Assembly: GCF_900182565.1 (NCBI RefSeq)
Contig: NZ_FXTI01000002.1
Span: forward strand, 248,001 to 312,000
DNA: 64,000 nt
Reading direction: 5' to 3'
From: Melghirimyces algeriensis
GTDB taxonomy: Bacteria; Bacillota; Bacilli; Thermoactinomycetales; DSM-45169
Below the pieces are notes generated by a model, which was not told the origin of the DNA, ran no database searches, and saw only the letters and a program-made list of their open reading frames with translations. A program made the position numbers and the translations under genes. Positions within the stretch are counted from its first letter, which is position 1, and each line of letters starts with the position of its first letter. Below are positions 1 to 8,238 of this stretch, piece after piece.

Positions 1-1930
1 CCGTTATCATCCAAACCTCAATGCCCAACTCCTTCAGTTGCCGTACCGCTTCTGCCGAGGTCTCCTTCACCGTGTCAGCAACGGCAATCACCCCAGCCAA
101 CTCTCCATCCACAGCCACCAGCATCGCTGTCTTCCCGCTCGCTTCCAGACGATCCATCTCGTCCTCCATATAGGAGAAATCCACCCCTCGTTCTTTTAAA
201 AGCCGGCGGGTTCCCACCCGGCAATCCTTGCCATCCACTTTGGCAACAATTCCGAAGCCGGGAATGGCCTCAAAAGATTCCGTTGTTCCCAGTGGAATCC
301 CTTCCTTTTTCGCCCCTTCCACAATGGATCGGGCCAGCGGATGCTCTGAAGGTTGCTCGGATGTTGCTGCCCACCGCAGAAGATCTTCCCGTTGAAACGG
401 TCCGGCGGGAATCACATCCGTCAGTACCGGTTCCCCACTTGTCACGGTCCCTGTTTTATCCAATACGACGGTATCAATCCTTCGGGTATTTTCCAGATGA
501 TGTCCCCCTTTATAGAGGATGCCTTCCGCAGCTCCTTTTCCCGTCCCTACCATAATGGAGGTGGGTGTTGCCAGCCCCAATGCGCAGGGACAGGCAATCA
601 CGAGTACCGCTGTCAGATGAACCAAGGCAACCTCCACATTTCCAGGGGTGAGAAGGAAGTACCATATCAGCCCGGTACCAATCGCAATCGCCAATACCAC
701 AGGAACAAACACTCCGGAAATCCGATCCGCCAACCGCTGGATTGGTGCCTTTGCCCCCTGGGCCTCTTCCACCACGCGAATAATTTGTGCCAAAGCGGTT
801 TCTTTCCCCACTTTGGTCGCACGGAAAGTGAGTAACCCGTTTTTATTGATGGTTCCCCCGATCACCTGATCGCCTTCCCCTTTATCCACAGGGATACTTT
901 CTCCGGTCAGCATCGATTCGTCCACAGCCGATTGCCCGTGGATCACTTCCCCATCGACCGGAATCTTTTCACCAGGCCTGACCCGAATTTGATCACCGAC
1001 CATCACCTCATCCACAGGAACTTCCCGCTCCTGTCCATCCTGGATCACAACGGCGGTTTTGGCCTGCATCCCCATCAATTTCCGGATCGCTTCAGAAGTC
1101 TGCCCTTTTGCCCGGCTTTCCAACCATTTCCCAAGCAAGATCAGGGTAATAATGATCGCAGAGGTTTCAAAATAGAGTCCGCCTTCTCCCCTGATGACCA
1201 CATACAGACTGTAAAAATAGGCGGCAGACGTTCCTACAGCAACTAAAACATCCATATTGGCGGAACCGTTTTTCAAGCTTCGATAGGCACCCCTGTAAAA
1301 CGGCCAGCCAATCCAGAACTGAACCGGTGTCGCAAGCAGCAACTGTAGCCAGGGATGCGTCAGCACTTCCGGCACCAAAGCCCGGAGCGGTCCCCACATG
1401 TGTACCATGCCCAAAAACAGTGGAATGGAAAGGATGATGGAGAAAAGAAGCCGTTGCGTTTGCTTGTCTTTCTTTTTGTTCTGCTGCTTCGACTCTTCTT
1501 TCTCCTCATTTCTCAAGGTCGCTTCATATCCAAGCGACTTTATCCTATGTTTCAGATCCGCTACATCCACCATCGCCGGATGATAAACGATCTGACCCCT
1601 TTCCATCGCCAGATTTACCGTCGCTTTCTCGACGCCTTCCATCCGGGAAAGTCCTTTTTCAATCCGATTGGAACAGGCGGCACACGTCATCCCCTGGATT
1701 TCCATCTCTACACGCTCGGTTTCCACATCATAGCCAAGATCCTTCACCTTTTGCACCAACTGATCCGGAGAAACCGTTTCCGGTTGATAGCGAACGGTTG
1801 CCTTTTCCGTGGCCAGATTGACATCCGCTTGTTCCACACCTTCCAGGCGGGTGAGCCCTTTTTCAACCCGATTGGAACAGGCGGCACAGGTCATCCCTTT
1901 CACGGAAAAGGTTACGTCTTTCCCGCTCAT
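1..1930 (-). CDS. copA: Copper-exporting P1B-type ATPase CopA, C-terminal part missing at window edge
   Basis: Pumps Cu(I) out of the cytoplasm using ATP. The ATG at 1930 follows a GAAGGAGGGATGGGT Shine-Dalgarno region. About 643 codons are present. Two N-terminal heavy-metal domains each carry GMTCAAC (near residues 12 and 80). These are followed by membrane segments, the A-domain TGES, the metal-channel CPC (in ACPCALGLATP), the phosphorylation DKTGT and the SEHP motif. The frame runs off the left edge at the MITG of the hinge, so the last part lies outside the window. It sits 13 nt downstream of csoR on the same strand and is almost certainly co-transcribed with it and Cu-induced. Confidence 0.96.
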   Translation of the reverse strand, partial: MSGKDVTFSVKGMTCAACSNRVEKGLTRLEGVEQADVNLATEKATVRYQPETVSPDQLVQKVKDLGYDVETERVEMEIQGMTCAACSNRIEKGLSRMEGVEKATVNLAMERGQIVYHPAMVDVADLKHRIKSLGYEATLRNEEKEESKQQNKKKDKQTQRLLFSIILSIPLFLGMVHMWGPLRALVPEVLTHPWLQLLLATPVQFWIGWPFYRGAYRSLKNGSANMDVLVAVGTSAAYFYSLYVVIRGEGGLYFETSAIIITLILLGKWLESRAKGQTSEAIRKLMGMQAKTAVVIQDGQEREVPVDEVMVGDQIRVRPGEKIPVDGEVIHGQSAVDESMLTGESIPVDKGEGDQVIGGTINKNGLLTFRATKVGKETALAQIIRVVEEAQGAKAPIQRLADRISGVFVPVVLAIAIGTGLIWYFLLTPGNVEVALVHLTAVLVIACPCALGLATPTSIMVGTGKGAAEGILYKGGHHLENTRRIDTVVLDKTGTVTSGEPVLTDVIPAGPFQREDLLRWAATSEQPSEHPLARSIVEGAKKEGIPLGTTESFEAIPGFGIVAKVDGKDCRVGTRRLLKERGVDFSYMEDEMDRLEASGKTAMLVAVDGELAGVIAVADTVKETSAEAVRQLKELGIEVWMIT

Positions 1931-1943
1931 ACCCATCCCTCCT

Positions 1944-2207
1944 TCATTTGATGAATGAACGGAGAACTTCAGCCATCTCTTCGATCGCCTCATCCCCTTT
2001 ACCGGAATGAATCGCATCCGTCACACAGCTTTTGGCATGGTTTTCCAGAATCGTTAGTCCAATGCTGTTGGACGCTGATTTCACCGCCGCCAATTGGATC
2101 AAAATATCCATACAATACCGGTCTTCTTCCACCATCTTCTGAATCCCGCGAATCTGCCCTTCCACCCTTTTTAGCCTTCGAAGAAGCTTTTCTTTATCAC
2201 AGCTCAC
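1944..2207 (-). CDS. csoR: CsoR copper-sensing repressor
   Basis: An 87-residue all-helical DUF156 repressor that releases DNA when it binds Cu(I). The GTG at 2207 is chosen because AAAGGAG lies 8 nt upstream; the frame extends further upstream but only through the operator. The Cu(I) ligands of true CsoR proteins are all visible: C32, H57 and C61, with Y31 next to the first Cys. It is first in the operon, ahead of copA, and directly behind a large inverted repeat (2235-2280), which argues for autoregulation. The C-H-C set separates it from FrmR- and RcnR-type relatives. Confidence 0.95.
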   Translation of the reverse strand: MSCDKEKLLRRLKRVEGQIRGIQKMVEEDRYCMDILIQLAAVKSASNSIGLTILENHAKSCVTDAIHSGKGDEAIEEMAEVLRSFIK

Positions 2208-2234
2208 CTCATTCACTCCTTTCTCATTTATTGC

Positions 2235-2280
2235 TTTGTTTATACTATACCATACCCCCGCTGGGTATAGTATAAACAAA
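2235..2280 (-). promoter_or_regulatory. csoR-copA operator/promoter with a 17-bp perfect inverted repeat
   Basis: TTTGTTTATACTATACC (2235-2251) and its exact reverse complement (2264-2280) flank a 12-nt centre. The centre plus arm ends reads ATACCC-CCGCT-GGGTAT, the G/C-flanked pseudo-palindrome expected of a CsoR site. It lies 28 nt upstream of the csoR start. The arms contain TATACT, which could serve as a -10, so repressor binding would block initiation. CsoR use is inferred from position and the core motif. Confidence 0.8.
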
Positions 2281-2297
2281 AAATATGACATTGTGAC

Positions 2298-2329
2298 AAA
2301 AATAAAGCCCTGCTTGAATAGCAGGGTTT
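2298..2329 (-). terminator. Rho-independent terminator of the pentapeptide-repeat gene
   Basis: On the minus strand, AAACCCTGC pairs with GCAGGGCTTT and is followed by ATTTTTG. It is positioned downstream of the gene ending at 2404. Confidence 0.7.
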
Positions 2330-2403
2330 GAGACTGCTGATAAAGACTTTTTAATCATGAACCTCGGTTCGTTCGCTTACGGATTTATGGATCATACCTG
2401 TTG

Positions 2404-3009
2404 TTAATCTACCAATGCCCCATATGTACGAGCCAATGCCACGGCCTGGGTAAGATCCAAACGAACCCCTTTTAAATGAAGGTTTTTTAGATCCACTCCT
2501 TCCACATTGGCATCCCGTAAATCCGCACCTGTTAGATTGGCATGTAACAAAATGGCTCTGGTGAGATCTGCTCCGCGAAAATCGGTCTTTTCCAGATTAC
2601 AACCGTAAAAATCCGTCTCAACAAGCTTTGCATTTCGAAAATCCATCTTTTTCAGGTTATGAGAACGTAAATTGGTATAAGACCAGTCTCCGGAGGAAAT
2701 AGTTAGCCCGTTCAGGTTACTCTCCTCAAACCCAGACCCGGTCATCTTACAATCGTTAAATGTTGCACTGAAGAGTTTGCTTCGCCGGAATTGGCAATTG
2801 AGAAAAGCGGAACCTTCGTGATAAGAAGAATTCAATTGTGCTCCGGTAAAATCGCACTCTGCAAACAGACATTTCGAGGTAGTGGTTTCCATCATCTGGG
2901 CATTTTGAAAGTTGCATTGTACAAACCGACAATCACGAAACTGAACATCGATCAGATCCGCATCTTCAAAACGATCGTTGATATATTCCTTCCCTACATA
3001 CTGGTTCAT
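2404..3009 (-). CDS. Pentapeptide-repeat protein
   Basis: A 201-residue cytoplasmic protein made almost entirely of A(D/N)LXX-type pentapeptides (for example TDFRGADLTRAILLHANLTG), which fold as a right-handed quadrilateral beta helix. Size and interruptions resemble Qnr/McbG-type DNA-mimic proteins that protect DNA gyrase, but by eye I cannot separate that group from general-purpose pentapeptide proteins. ATG at 3009 follows GAGGGATAAAG. It is monocistronic, with its own terminator at 2298-2329. Function is otherwise unknown. Confidence 0.85.
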   Translation of the reverse strand: MNQYVGKEYINDRFEDADLIDVQFRDCRFVQCNFQNAQMMETTTSKCLFAECDFTGAQLNSSYHEGSAFLNCQFRRSKLFSATFNDCKMTGSGFEESNLNGLTISSGDWSYTNLRSHNLKKMDFRNAKLVETDFYGCNLEKTDFRGADLTRAILLHANLTGADLRDANVEGVDLKNLHLKGVRLDLTQAVALARTYGALVD

Positions 3010-3040
3010 CTTTATCCCTCATTTCATCCTCTTTTAGTCC

Positions 3041-3538
3041 CTATAAAAGCTTAGACATGTAGTATTCATCCGCATATTCTCCACGTATCAAGAGCGAATC
3101 TCTTTTTCTTCCTTCAATCTCAAAGCCCATTTTCCTATATAACGCCAAAGCCGCTTTATTCTGAATCACCACCGTTAACTCCAGGCGGTGGATATGCCGT
3201 TTGACCGCCCACGCTTCCAGTTGCTGAAACAATCGGACTCCGACTCCTTGCCCGCGATGTTTCTTTAAGATACCAATCACAAGATAGACCGTATGTCGAT
3301 TTCGCCTTGCCTTTCCACCAATCGCTTCCAGGAAGCCGATCATTTGATGATTCTTTTCTGCCACCAATATCGTGGAATGGTCATCATGTTCCACCCACCT
3401 GATTTTTTGCTGTTGTTGCTCCAGTGTCGTCTTTCTTTCTCCTGCTTCGTACAGCATAAACTCTGACTCGGAATCGATTTGTTGTATAAGATGTAGAAAG
3501 CGTTCTGCATCTCTGGTTTGAATGTGTCGAATGTTCAT
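3041..3538 (-). CDS. GNAT-family N-acetyltransferase
   Basis: A 165-residue acetyl-CoA-dependent acetyltransferase. Motif A is clear (VYLVIGILKKHRGQGVG, about residues 83-99, with the RGQGVG acetyl-CoA pyrophosphate loop), followed by the ALALYRKMGFEIEGR motif B near the C terminus. It resembles RimI/PhnO-like small-molecule or peptide acetyltransferases; the substrate cannot be told. ATG at 3538 follows AAAGGAGAAAAGAA. It lies just outside the tail locus terminator and is probably unrelated to it. Confidence 0.88.
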   Translation of the reverse strand: MNIRHIQTRDAERFLHLIQQIDSESEFMLYEAGERKTTLEQQQQKIRWVEHDDHSTILVAEKNHQMIGFLEAIGGKARRNRHTVYLVIGILKKHRGQGVGVRLFQQLEAWAVKRHIHRLELTVVIQNKAALALYRKMGFEIEGRKRDSLLIRGEYADEYYMSKLL

Positions 3539-3597
3539 TTCTTTTCTCCTTTGGGTTTTCTATATCACTTCTCAACCAATGTTCAATATCCCTTCAT

Positions 3598-3634
3598 AAA
3601 AAAAGCCGGATGGAACCATATGGTTCCCCCGGCT
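3598..3634 (-). terminator. Terminator at the end of the tail/lysis operon
   Basis: AGCCGG-ATGGAACCATATGGTTCC-CCCGGCT hairpin (3604-3634) followed on the minus strand by a run of seven T. It closes the operon just after the amidase gene. Confidence 0.85.
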
Positions 3635-3643
3635 GAATCCACA

Positions 3644-4561
3644 TCATTTCTCTTGTTTTACCTGAATGGTATCCCCTTTGCGGAGAATCTTCGTCAGCAA
3701 GCGAATGGCGTTGTCCGGATTCTGAAACGCTCCAATCTGCTTTCCATCCTGCTTCACGCGAATCCATCTGGACTGGTCTGAAGATCCGTCCTCCACCCGG
3801 CCAAACATGCGAAACCAGTTATAGTCCCCCACCTCACCGGTAACCTTGATCCCGTTTTGCTTTTGCCAGGCTTTCAGCTTTTTCTCTGTAATCGGACCAA
3901 AGATGCCCACTTTCCGCCCTTCTTGATCCTTCCATGGTTTCACACCCAGGAACTCCTGTACGGCCAGGACATCCTTCCCTTTCATTTGTGGGCGGGTGTT
4001 CTTCAAGGTTCGGGTAAACCCGGCACCGTTTGGGGCCGGGCTCAATTCTTCCGGTTGAAATTGGTCAAAGGGGTTATCCGGTTTTTGAGGTGCTTTTTTC
4101 ACCATTTCAATAAATTGACCCCAATGACGCAATGTGCGATGCGGACAGTTTTTTCCACTCCAATGGCGATGCGGAACCACCCGGCTGACCGGAATGTCCA
4201 GCTCATCGCACAAGCGACGTACCAACTGTGCGGTATTGGCCTCAGCTTGGGCAAAGTCACCATCCCGGTTTTCACAGATTTCCACTCCGATACTGGACAT
4301 ATTTCCCGAACCCCGTCCATCACCAGCATGCCATCCCACCTCATCGGTCGGGAGGTGTTGGACCACCTTTTTGTCATCCACACTGAAGTGCCAGGACGCT
4401 TGCCGGTTGTTTCCCTTCTTTAACAAACGGGCATGAGCATCTGCATCTGCCCCCTGATCCGTGTTGCCCGTATTGTGAATGGTGATATAACGGGGTTTCA
4501 TTTTGATACCGGGCCGTATGTTTCGATGTTCGGCTGGAATGTATTGTTTTTTCGTCTTCAT
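3644..4561 (-). CDS. N-acetylmuramoyl-L-alanine amidase (endolysin of the tail locus)
   Basis: A 305-residue peptidoglycan amidase of the Amidase_2/PGRP fold, XlyA-like. Zinc ligands H29 (ITIHNT), H131 and C139 are visible, and the substrate-side WHFSV and VGWHAGDG motifs are intact. A peptidoglycan-binding domain follows (about 185-255, with GIFGPITEKKLKAWQ), then a short basic C-terminal module. The start overlaps the holin stop by 4 nt (ATGA), a standard lysis-cassette arrangement. It would free particles from the producing cell. It is the last gene before a strong terminator. Confidence 0.92.
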   Translation of the reverse strand: MKTKKQYIPAEHRNIRPGIKMKPRYITIHNTGNTDQGADADAHARLLKKGNNRQASWHFSVDDKKVVQHLPTDEVGWHAGDGRGSGNMSSIGVEICENRDGDFAQAEANTAQLVRRLCDELDIPVSRVVPHRHWSGKNCPHRTLRHWGQFIEMVKKAPQKPDNPFDQFQPEELSPAPNGAGFTRTLKNTRPQMKGKDVLAVQEFLGVKPWKDQEGRKVGIFGPITEKKLKAWQKQNGIKVTGEVGDYNWFRMFGRVEDGSSDQSRWIRVKQDGKQIGAFQNPDNAIRLLTKILRKGDTIQVKQEK

Positions 4562-4800
4562 TGTTTCACCCCTGTATTTGTCAAATTTTTGGGGCCACTG
4601 TATAAGCCGACGCTGGCCAGCCCCATTACCACTCCGGAAAGCACCCCTCCTGCCGGATCGTGCGGAGAGGTATAAAAAAGTCCGGCAATGACACCAAATG
4701 TCAAGGCCAGCAAGGGTGCAAACCGTTTGGGAAATCCAACATCTTTAAACAGTTCCACCAATCCGGTAATCACTGGAATCCATATTGCATCGTCCAACAC
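4558..4800 (-). CDS. Holin-like small membrane protein
   Basis: An 80-residue protein with two predicted membrane segments (about 27-45 and 50-68), an acidic N terminus and a basic tail (TNTGVKQ). It would form membrane lesions that let the amidase reach the wall. Identification rests on size, topology and the 4-nt overlap with the amidase gene, not on a recognised holin signature. Shine-Dalgarno GGAAAGGAGAGGGA precedes the ATG. Confidence 0.75.
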   Translation of the reverse strand: MLDDAIWIPVITGLVELFKDVGFPKRFAPLLALTFGVIAGLFYTSPHDPAGGVLSGVVMGLASVGLYSGPKNLTNTGVKQ

Positions 4801-4818
4801 ATTTCCCTCTCCTTTCCT

Positions 4819-7335
4819 TTATGAGGTTTTTTCACTGTGATCCACAAGCATCTGCCACAGCTGTGGGTCCTCCTGACCCACTGCCCACATGCCAATCCCT
4901 CGCACCTGAAATTCATAAGCAGCGATATCACTCTGTTTTAAAATGGTCTCCGGTGATGGAAACACCGCCAGGCTGAATCCATCCGCATCCCCCAGATAGA
5001 CCCGCCCCAGCCAGACCCCCTGATCCCGCATCTTAATCCGAATGGGGTAATCGCCTTCCGTCAGGGTCATGTTGGAGGTATGCAAGTAAAACCAGTCTTT
5101 GCTGATCTGCTTGTCCATTCCATCTTCCGGCTCCAGTCTTGTATCCCACTCCTCCCCATTCTCAACGCGGAACAGCCCCCAATCCTTATGCCAGGTCACC
5201 CCCGTGCGGGGAATCCGTCCCACCGTCTGAACCGTTCCGTCCGGCAGCTGTATATCCAGCGCTTCTTGCGGAAAGTACCAGTAGGAATCGGCACCCACCA
5301 GCAAATCACAGGACATCTCTGCATCGGATCGTATGCCCCAGGCTCCTGTAACCGTGTCCGACAGGGTATGCTGAATCACGGCAACATCCCCCAGATAACA
5401 GGTGACCACATTCTCTTTCACCCTCAGCCGCAAACGGTAGTATTGATTGAGCTCCAGAGAGCCGTTAGGCCAGCGGTCAGCAAGCAAGGTGGAATCCTGG
5501 TACAGTTCATAACGCCCCCCCTGATAATTCAGGTTGAGACAAAACCAGAGATTCCCTACCGTAACCCCTGCCTTGCCTCTTGCTTGTAAACGGACTCTGG
5601 CATCTGCCACAATATTGGAAAAATGGTCATGGGATAGGCTGAATTGTCCTTTTCCCGTCACCCAGGCATACGGTCTGGGTCCGGGGTCATCCTCCCGGTT
5701 CACTTTCCAGGAACCCGCTTGAATAACATATTTGTCTGAAGGTAAATGACCTTGCCAATCCCGGAAATCATCATAAAAAATGAGAGCTGGCTCCGGAGGC
5801 CTTCGAATGGTTTCCAATGTGATTCTAAACCGATCCTGATACGGCCAGGCGGGTTGCCCATCCCGGTCCACAAACCGCCGTGGATGCAAGGTAAAAGTGG
5901 CTTCCCCCGCTTCATTGCTCTCGTAAAACGCTTCACAGACGCGAAAACCATAGAAGATCGTTCCATACTGACTTCCTTGCCCCAATAACTCCACCACATG
6001 TTCTCCCGCATCCAACGTCAGGCGGGTCACTGAGGTCCAGTGCTTTCGGCGATGGTACGGGTAATATTGGGGGACATCTCCAATAACATGGGCGTTGCCA
6101 TCGATGTTTACCATTAAACGCTGCTGATCAAACCAGGGAAACTCCACATGGGCAACCAGCTCCACCGTCTTCCGTTCTGACAGGGTGAAGATCCATTTGG
6201 CATACCCCTCTGATTCTCCCTCTGTCGGCTTGCGAGGGGATACATAGGTCTCCCCCTGCACCATCGCCCCCTCCACCGTCACCGCATCGGATGCCTTTTT
6301 CTCTGTCACCAGCCCCTCAAAGGTGGTCTGCTGCTGTTTGTCATAGGCGGTGAGAAAGGGTTTCTCCTCATAGGTACCCCGGTTCAGATCGGTTTGATCT
6401 TCATCTTCTCCGGCATCCACATAATCATAGACATGTAGCAATAGTTGATGAACCTGATCCCGTTCATCAAAAAAGGAAAAAAAGGGGATATAGGGCTGGG
6501 TTTCCGCTCCGCCGCGATAGGAGTCGGTATGGGACAAATCACCCACCATCCAGCGGAGAAAGGCAGGAAACCCGCCTCCAAATCCCCGGTAGGTGTCATC
6601 CGTATTGTTGGGGTACTCGCTGATCTGCCAACGATACCCGTATGCCGGCACCCCCATAAAGACCTGATCCGCACGAAAGGCCTGAGTTGCATACGTCATC
6701 ACCCGTCGCTGCCAGTCAAGGGGAGCCGTGGAGCCGGGAGCGGAACCGGCCCAGGCATAGCCGTATGTCATAATCTGTGCCGTATCGCAACAATCCACCA
6801 GCCGTTCGTAGGCACACCACCGCTCCGGGCCAATGGTTTCATAAGGTCCGGTCATCGGGGGCAAGTCCAAATGGAGAAAGCGGCTGGACGACCGACCTTT
6901 GATTTCCTCATACAACCGATTGTAAAATTGGTAAATGCCCTCCATTTGATCATTGGGCAAACGTTCCAGGTCAGCATCCAACCCATCCACCCAAGGATAT
7001 TGATCCAAAAGCCGGTGCACTTCACTGATTAGCTGATCCTGCTCTCCAGCCTGGTTTTCAATGATAGGGTCAATCCGGGAGGAGAATCCATCATTTTTAA
7101 TGGTCAACAGCCAACGGATCTGCGGCCATTTCTCCTTCAACCGGCGGGAGCGCTCCATCGCCTCCTGCAACACCTCATCCGAAAATGCTCCCGTCAGGGT
7201 CCCATCCGACTGAATATTAAACCAAAACAGACACACTCCAGAAAAGGCATAACCATATTGATCCACCGTATCCAACTGCTGAGGGTCTTGCAGCCATGAC
7301 AAAAACTCCCGGTGTTGCGTTCGCAGGGAACTCAC
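4819..7335 (-). CDS. GH18-domain tail-tip glycosidase with C-terminal beta-sandwich domains
   Basis: An 838-residue protein. Residues 25-330 form a glycoside hydrolase 18 barrel with the catalytic motif DGLDADLE (117-124, proton donor E124) and the product-side MTYGYAW (189-195). The middle has a carbohydrate-binding-like beta-sandwich (about 350-490). Residues 530-680 look like a concanavalin/LamG fold (FYDDFRDW start, EYLSxN-type strands), and the C terminus carries another short module. GH18 enzymes cut beta-1,4 GlcNAc linkages, so cell-wall or exopolysaccharide hydrolysis at the tail tip is likely. No signal peptide is seen, consistent with a particle component. The start overlaps the upstream gene by 4 nt. 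Confidence 0.85.
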   Translation of the reverse strand: MSSLRTQHREFLSWLQDPQQLDTVDQYGYAFSGVCLFWFNIQSDGTLTGAFSDEVLQEAMERSRRLKEKWPQIRWLLTIKNDGFSSRIDPIIENQAGEQDQLISEVHRLLDQYPWVDGLDADLERLPNDQMEGIYQFYNRLYEEIKGRSSSRFLHLDLPPMTGPYETIGPERWCAYERLVDCCDTAQIMTYGYAWAGSAPGSTAPLDWQRRVMTYATQAFRADQVFMGVPAYGYRWQISEYPNNTDDTYRGFGGGFPAFLRWMVGDLSHTDSYRGGAETQPYIPFFSFFDERDQVHQLLLHVYDYVDAGEDEDQTDLNRGTYEEKPFLTAYDKQQQTTFEGLVTEKKASDAVTVEGAMVQGETYVSPRKPTEGESEGYAKWIFTLSERKTVELVAHVEFPWFDQQRLMVNIDGNAHVIGDVPQYYPYHRRKHWTSVTRLTLDAGEHVVELLGQGSQYGTIFYGFRVCEAFYESNEAGEATFTLHPRRFVDRDGQPAWPYQDRFRITLETIRRPPEPALIFYDDFRDWQGHLPSDKYVIQAGSWKVNREDDPGPRPYAWVTGKGQFSLSHDHFSNIVADARVRLQARGKAGVTVGNLWFCLNLNYQGGRYELYQDSTLLADRWPNGSLELNQYYRLRLRVKENVVTCYLGDVAVIQHTLSDTVTGAWGIRSDAEMSCDLLVGADSYWYFPQEALDIQLPDGTVQTVGRIPRTGVTWHKDWGLFRVENGEEWDTRLEPEDGMDKQISKDWFYLHTSNMTLTEGDYPIRIKMRDQGVWLGRVYLGDADGFSLAVFPSPETILKQSDIAAYEFQVRGIGMWAVGQEDPQLWQMLVDHSEKTS

Positions 7336-7985
7336 ATCTGTTCACCCCCTATTCCCTTTAGCCAGAGATCCACTTCACAGATCAGGCGCCCGGAGCCGTG
7401 TGGCTCTTCGTCCCGATTGCGCAATTCCACTTGAAACACCCCAAAACCGGCGGGACAGGTATGAAAATGCCCCTGATACTGGCGAGTACTCAAACCATTT
7501 AACGTGACTTGACGTTTTGTTGCCTGAACGTCCAGGCGTTCATCCGCACGAAGCGGAAGGGAAAAGGTAAACGGGCGCTGACCATGCTGATGGGAAAAAT
7601 GCACCCCATCCTTTCCAAGGGATTGGGTCGCCGTCAACTGAAAATCGATTCCCCCTGTCACCCGTTTGGAAAATTCCGGATCTTCACTGATCTTCGCCCG
7701 GTTGGGAACCGCGATCGTCTTATGACCGCGAATCACCCCGTTATAAACCGCCCGGCGAATCGGTTTTCCTTCTGCATCCCGGTTTCTTTTCAACAGCTCT
7801 CTGTTCGCCGTCAGATAACCCGTCGCCATTCGACCGGGTTGAAATTGCAAATCCGTTACCCAGACCGTTCCCAGACAATCAGAGATCTGCCATTGATAAT
7901 CGATATGGGTTACCTTTCGCTTGGGATCGACCAGAAAGGTATGAAAATATCGGGTCCATTTCTCTTTTTTATCCATTCTCATCAC
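7332..7985 (-). CDS. Tail-associated protein of unknown function (217 aa)
   Basis: Beta-rich cytoplasmic protein without signal peptide. Its N-terminal stretch (about 27-62, QISDCLGTVWVTDLQFQPG) matches the whole upstream 65-residue protein (VVSDLTGTIRVTDLMLQGG), so the two are paralogues by partial duplication. The start codon overlaps the upstream stop (ATGA), and its own stop overlaps the GH18 start, so the three genes are translationally coupled. Such proteins sit at the tail tip of Bacillales phages, but I know no experimental role. Confidence 0.75.
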   Translation of the reverse strand: MMRMDKKEKWTRYFHTFLVDPKRKVTHIDYQWQISDCLGTVWVTDLQFQPGRMATGYLTANRELLKRNRDAEGKPIRRAVYNGVIRGHKTIAVPNRAKISEDPEFSKRVTGGIDFQLTATQSLGKDGVHFSHQHGQRPFTFSLPLRADERLDVQATKRQVTLNGLSTRQYQGHFHTCPAGFGVFQVELRNRDEEPHGSGRLICEVDLWLKGIGGEQM

Positions 7986-8179
7986 CCATCAAATGACCAG
8001 GTAATTTCTGATGCATGTCCCGTCCATACGGTGGCAATGGAACCGCCTTGCAGCATCAGATCGGTCACCCGGATGGTACCGGTCAGATCGGATACGACCA
8101 ATCGCACCTGAACGTTTGCTACCGTCCGACTGCTGTCCGTTCGGACATGCTTCTGCATGGACTGAAAAGAACCGATCAC
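7982..8179 (-). CDS. Small tail protein (65 aa), paralogue of the next gene's N terminus
   Basis: GTG at 8179 is preceded by GAGGTGGTGGTTGC. The core SDLTGTIRVTDLMLQGGSIA is conserved in the N terminus of the following 217-residue protein. The stop overlaps the next start by 4 nt. A terminator-like hairpin lies between this gene and the preceding tail-tip gene, so the distal module from here on may be made in lower amount or from its own promoter. Function unknown. Confidence 0.7.
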   Translation of the reverse strand: MIGSFQSMQKHVRTDSSRTVANVQVRLVVSDLTGTIRVTDLMLQGGSIATVWTGHASEITWSFDG

Positions 8180-8205
8180 GCAACCACCACCTCATCTCCT
8201 GTAAT

Positions 8206-8232
8206 GAAAAAAGGAGCGCGAGGCGCGCTCCC
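8206..8232 (-). terminator. Intra-operon terminator/attenuator hairpin
   Basis: GGAGCGCG-AGG-CGCGCTCC-type stem (8213-8231) followed on the minus strand by TTTTTT. It lies inside the tail operon, between the tail-tip gene ending at 8239 and the small gene starting at 8179, so it could set the ratio of structural to distal products. Confidence 0.7.
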
Positions 8233-8238
8233 AAATGG

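Noticed and set aside
2404..3009. Qnr-type quinolone resistance gene
   Set aside because: Pentapeptide repeats are clear, but the Qnr loop pattern could not be confirmed by eye; left as a generic pentapeptide-repeat protein.
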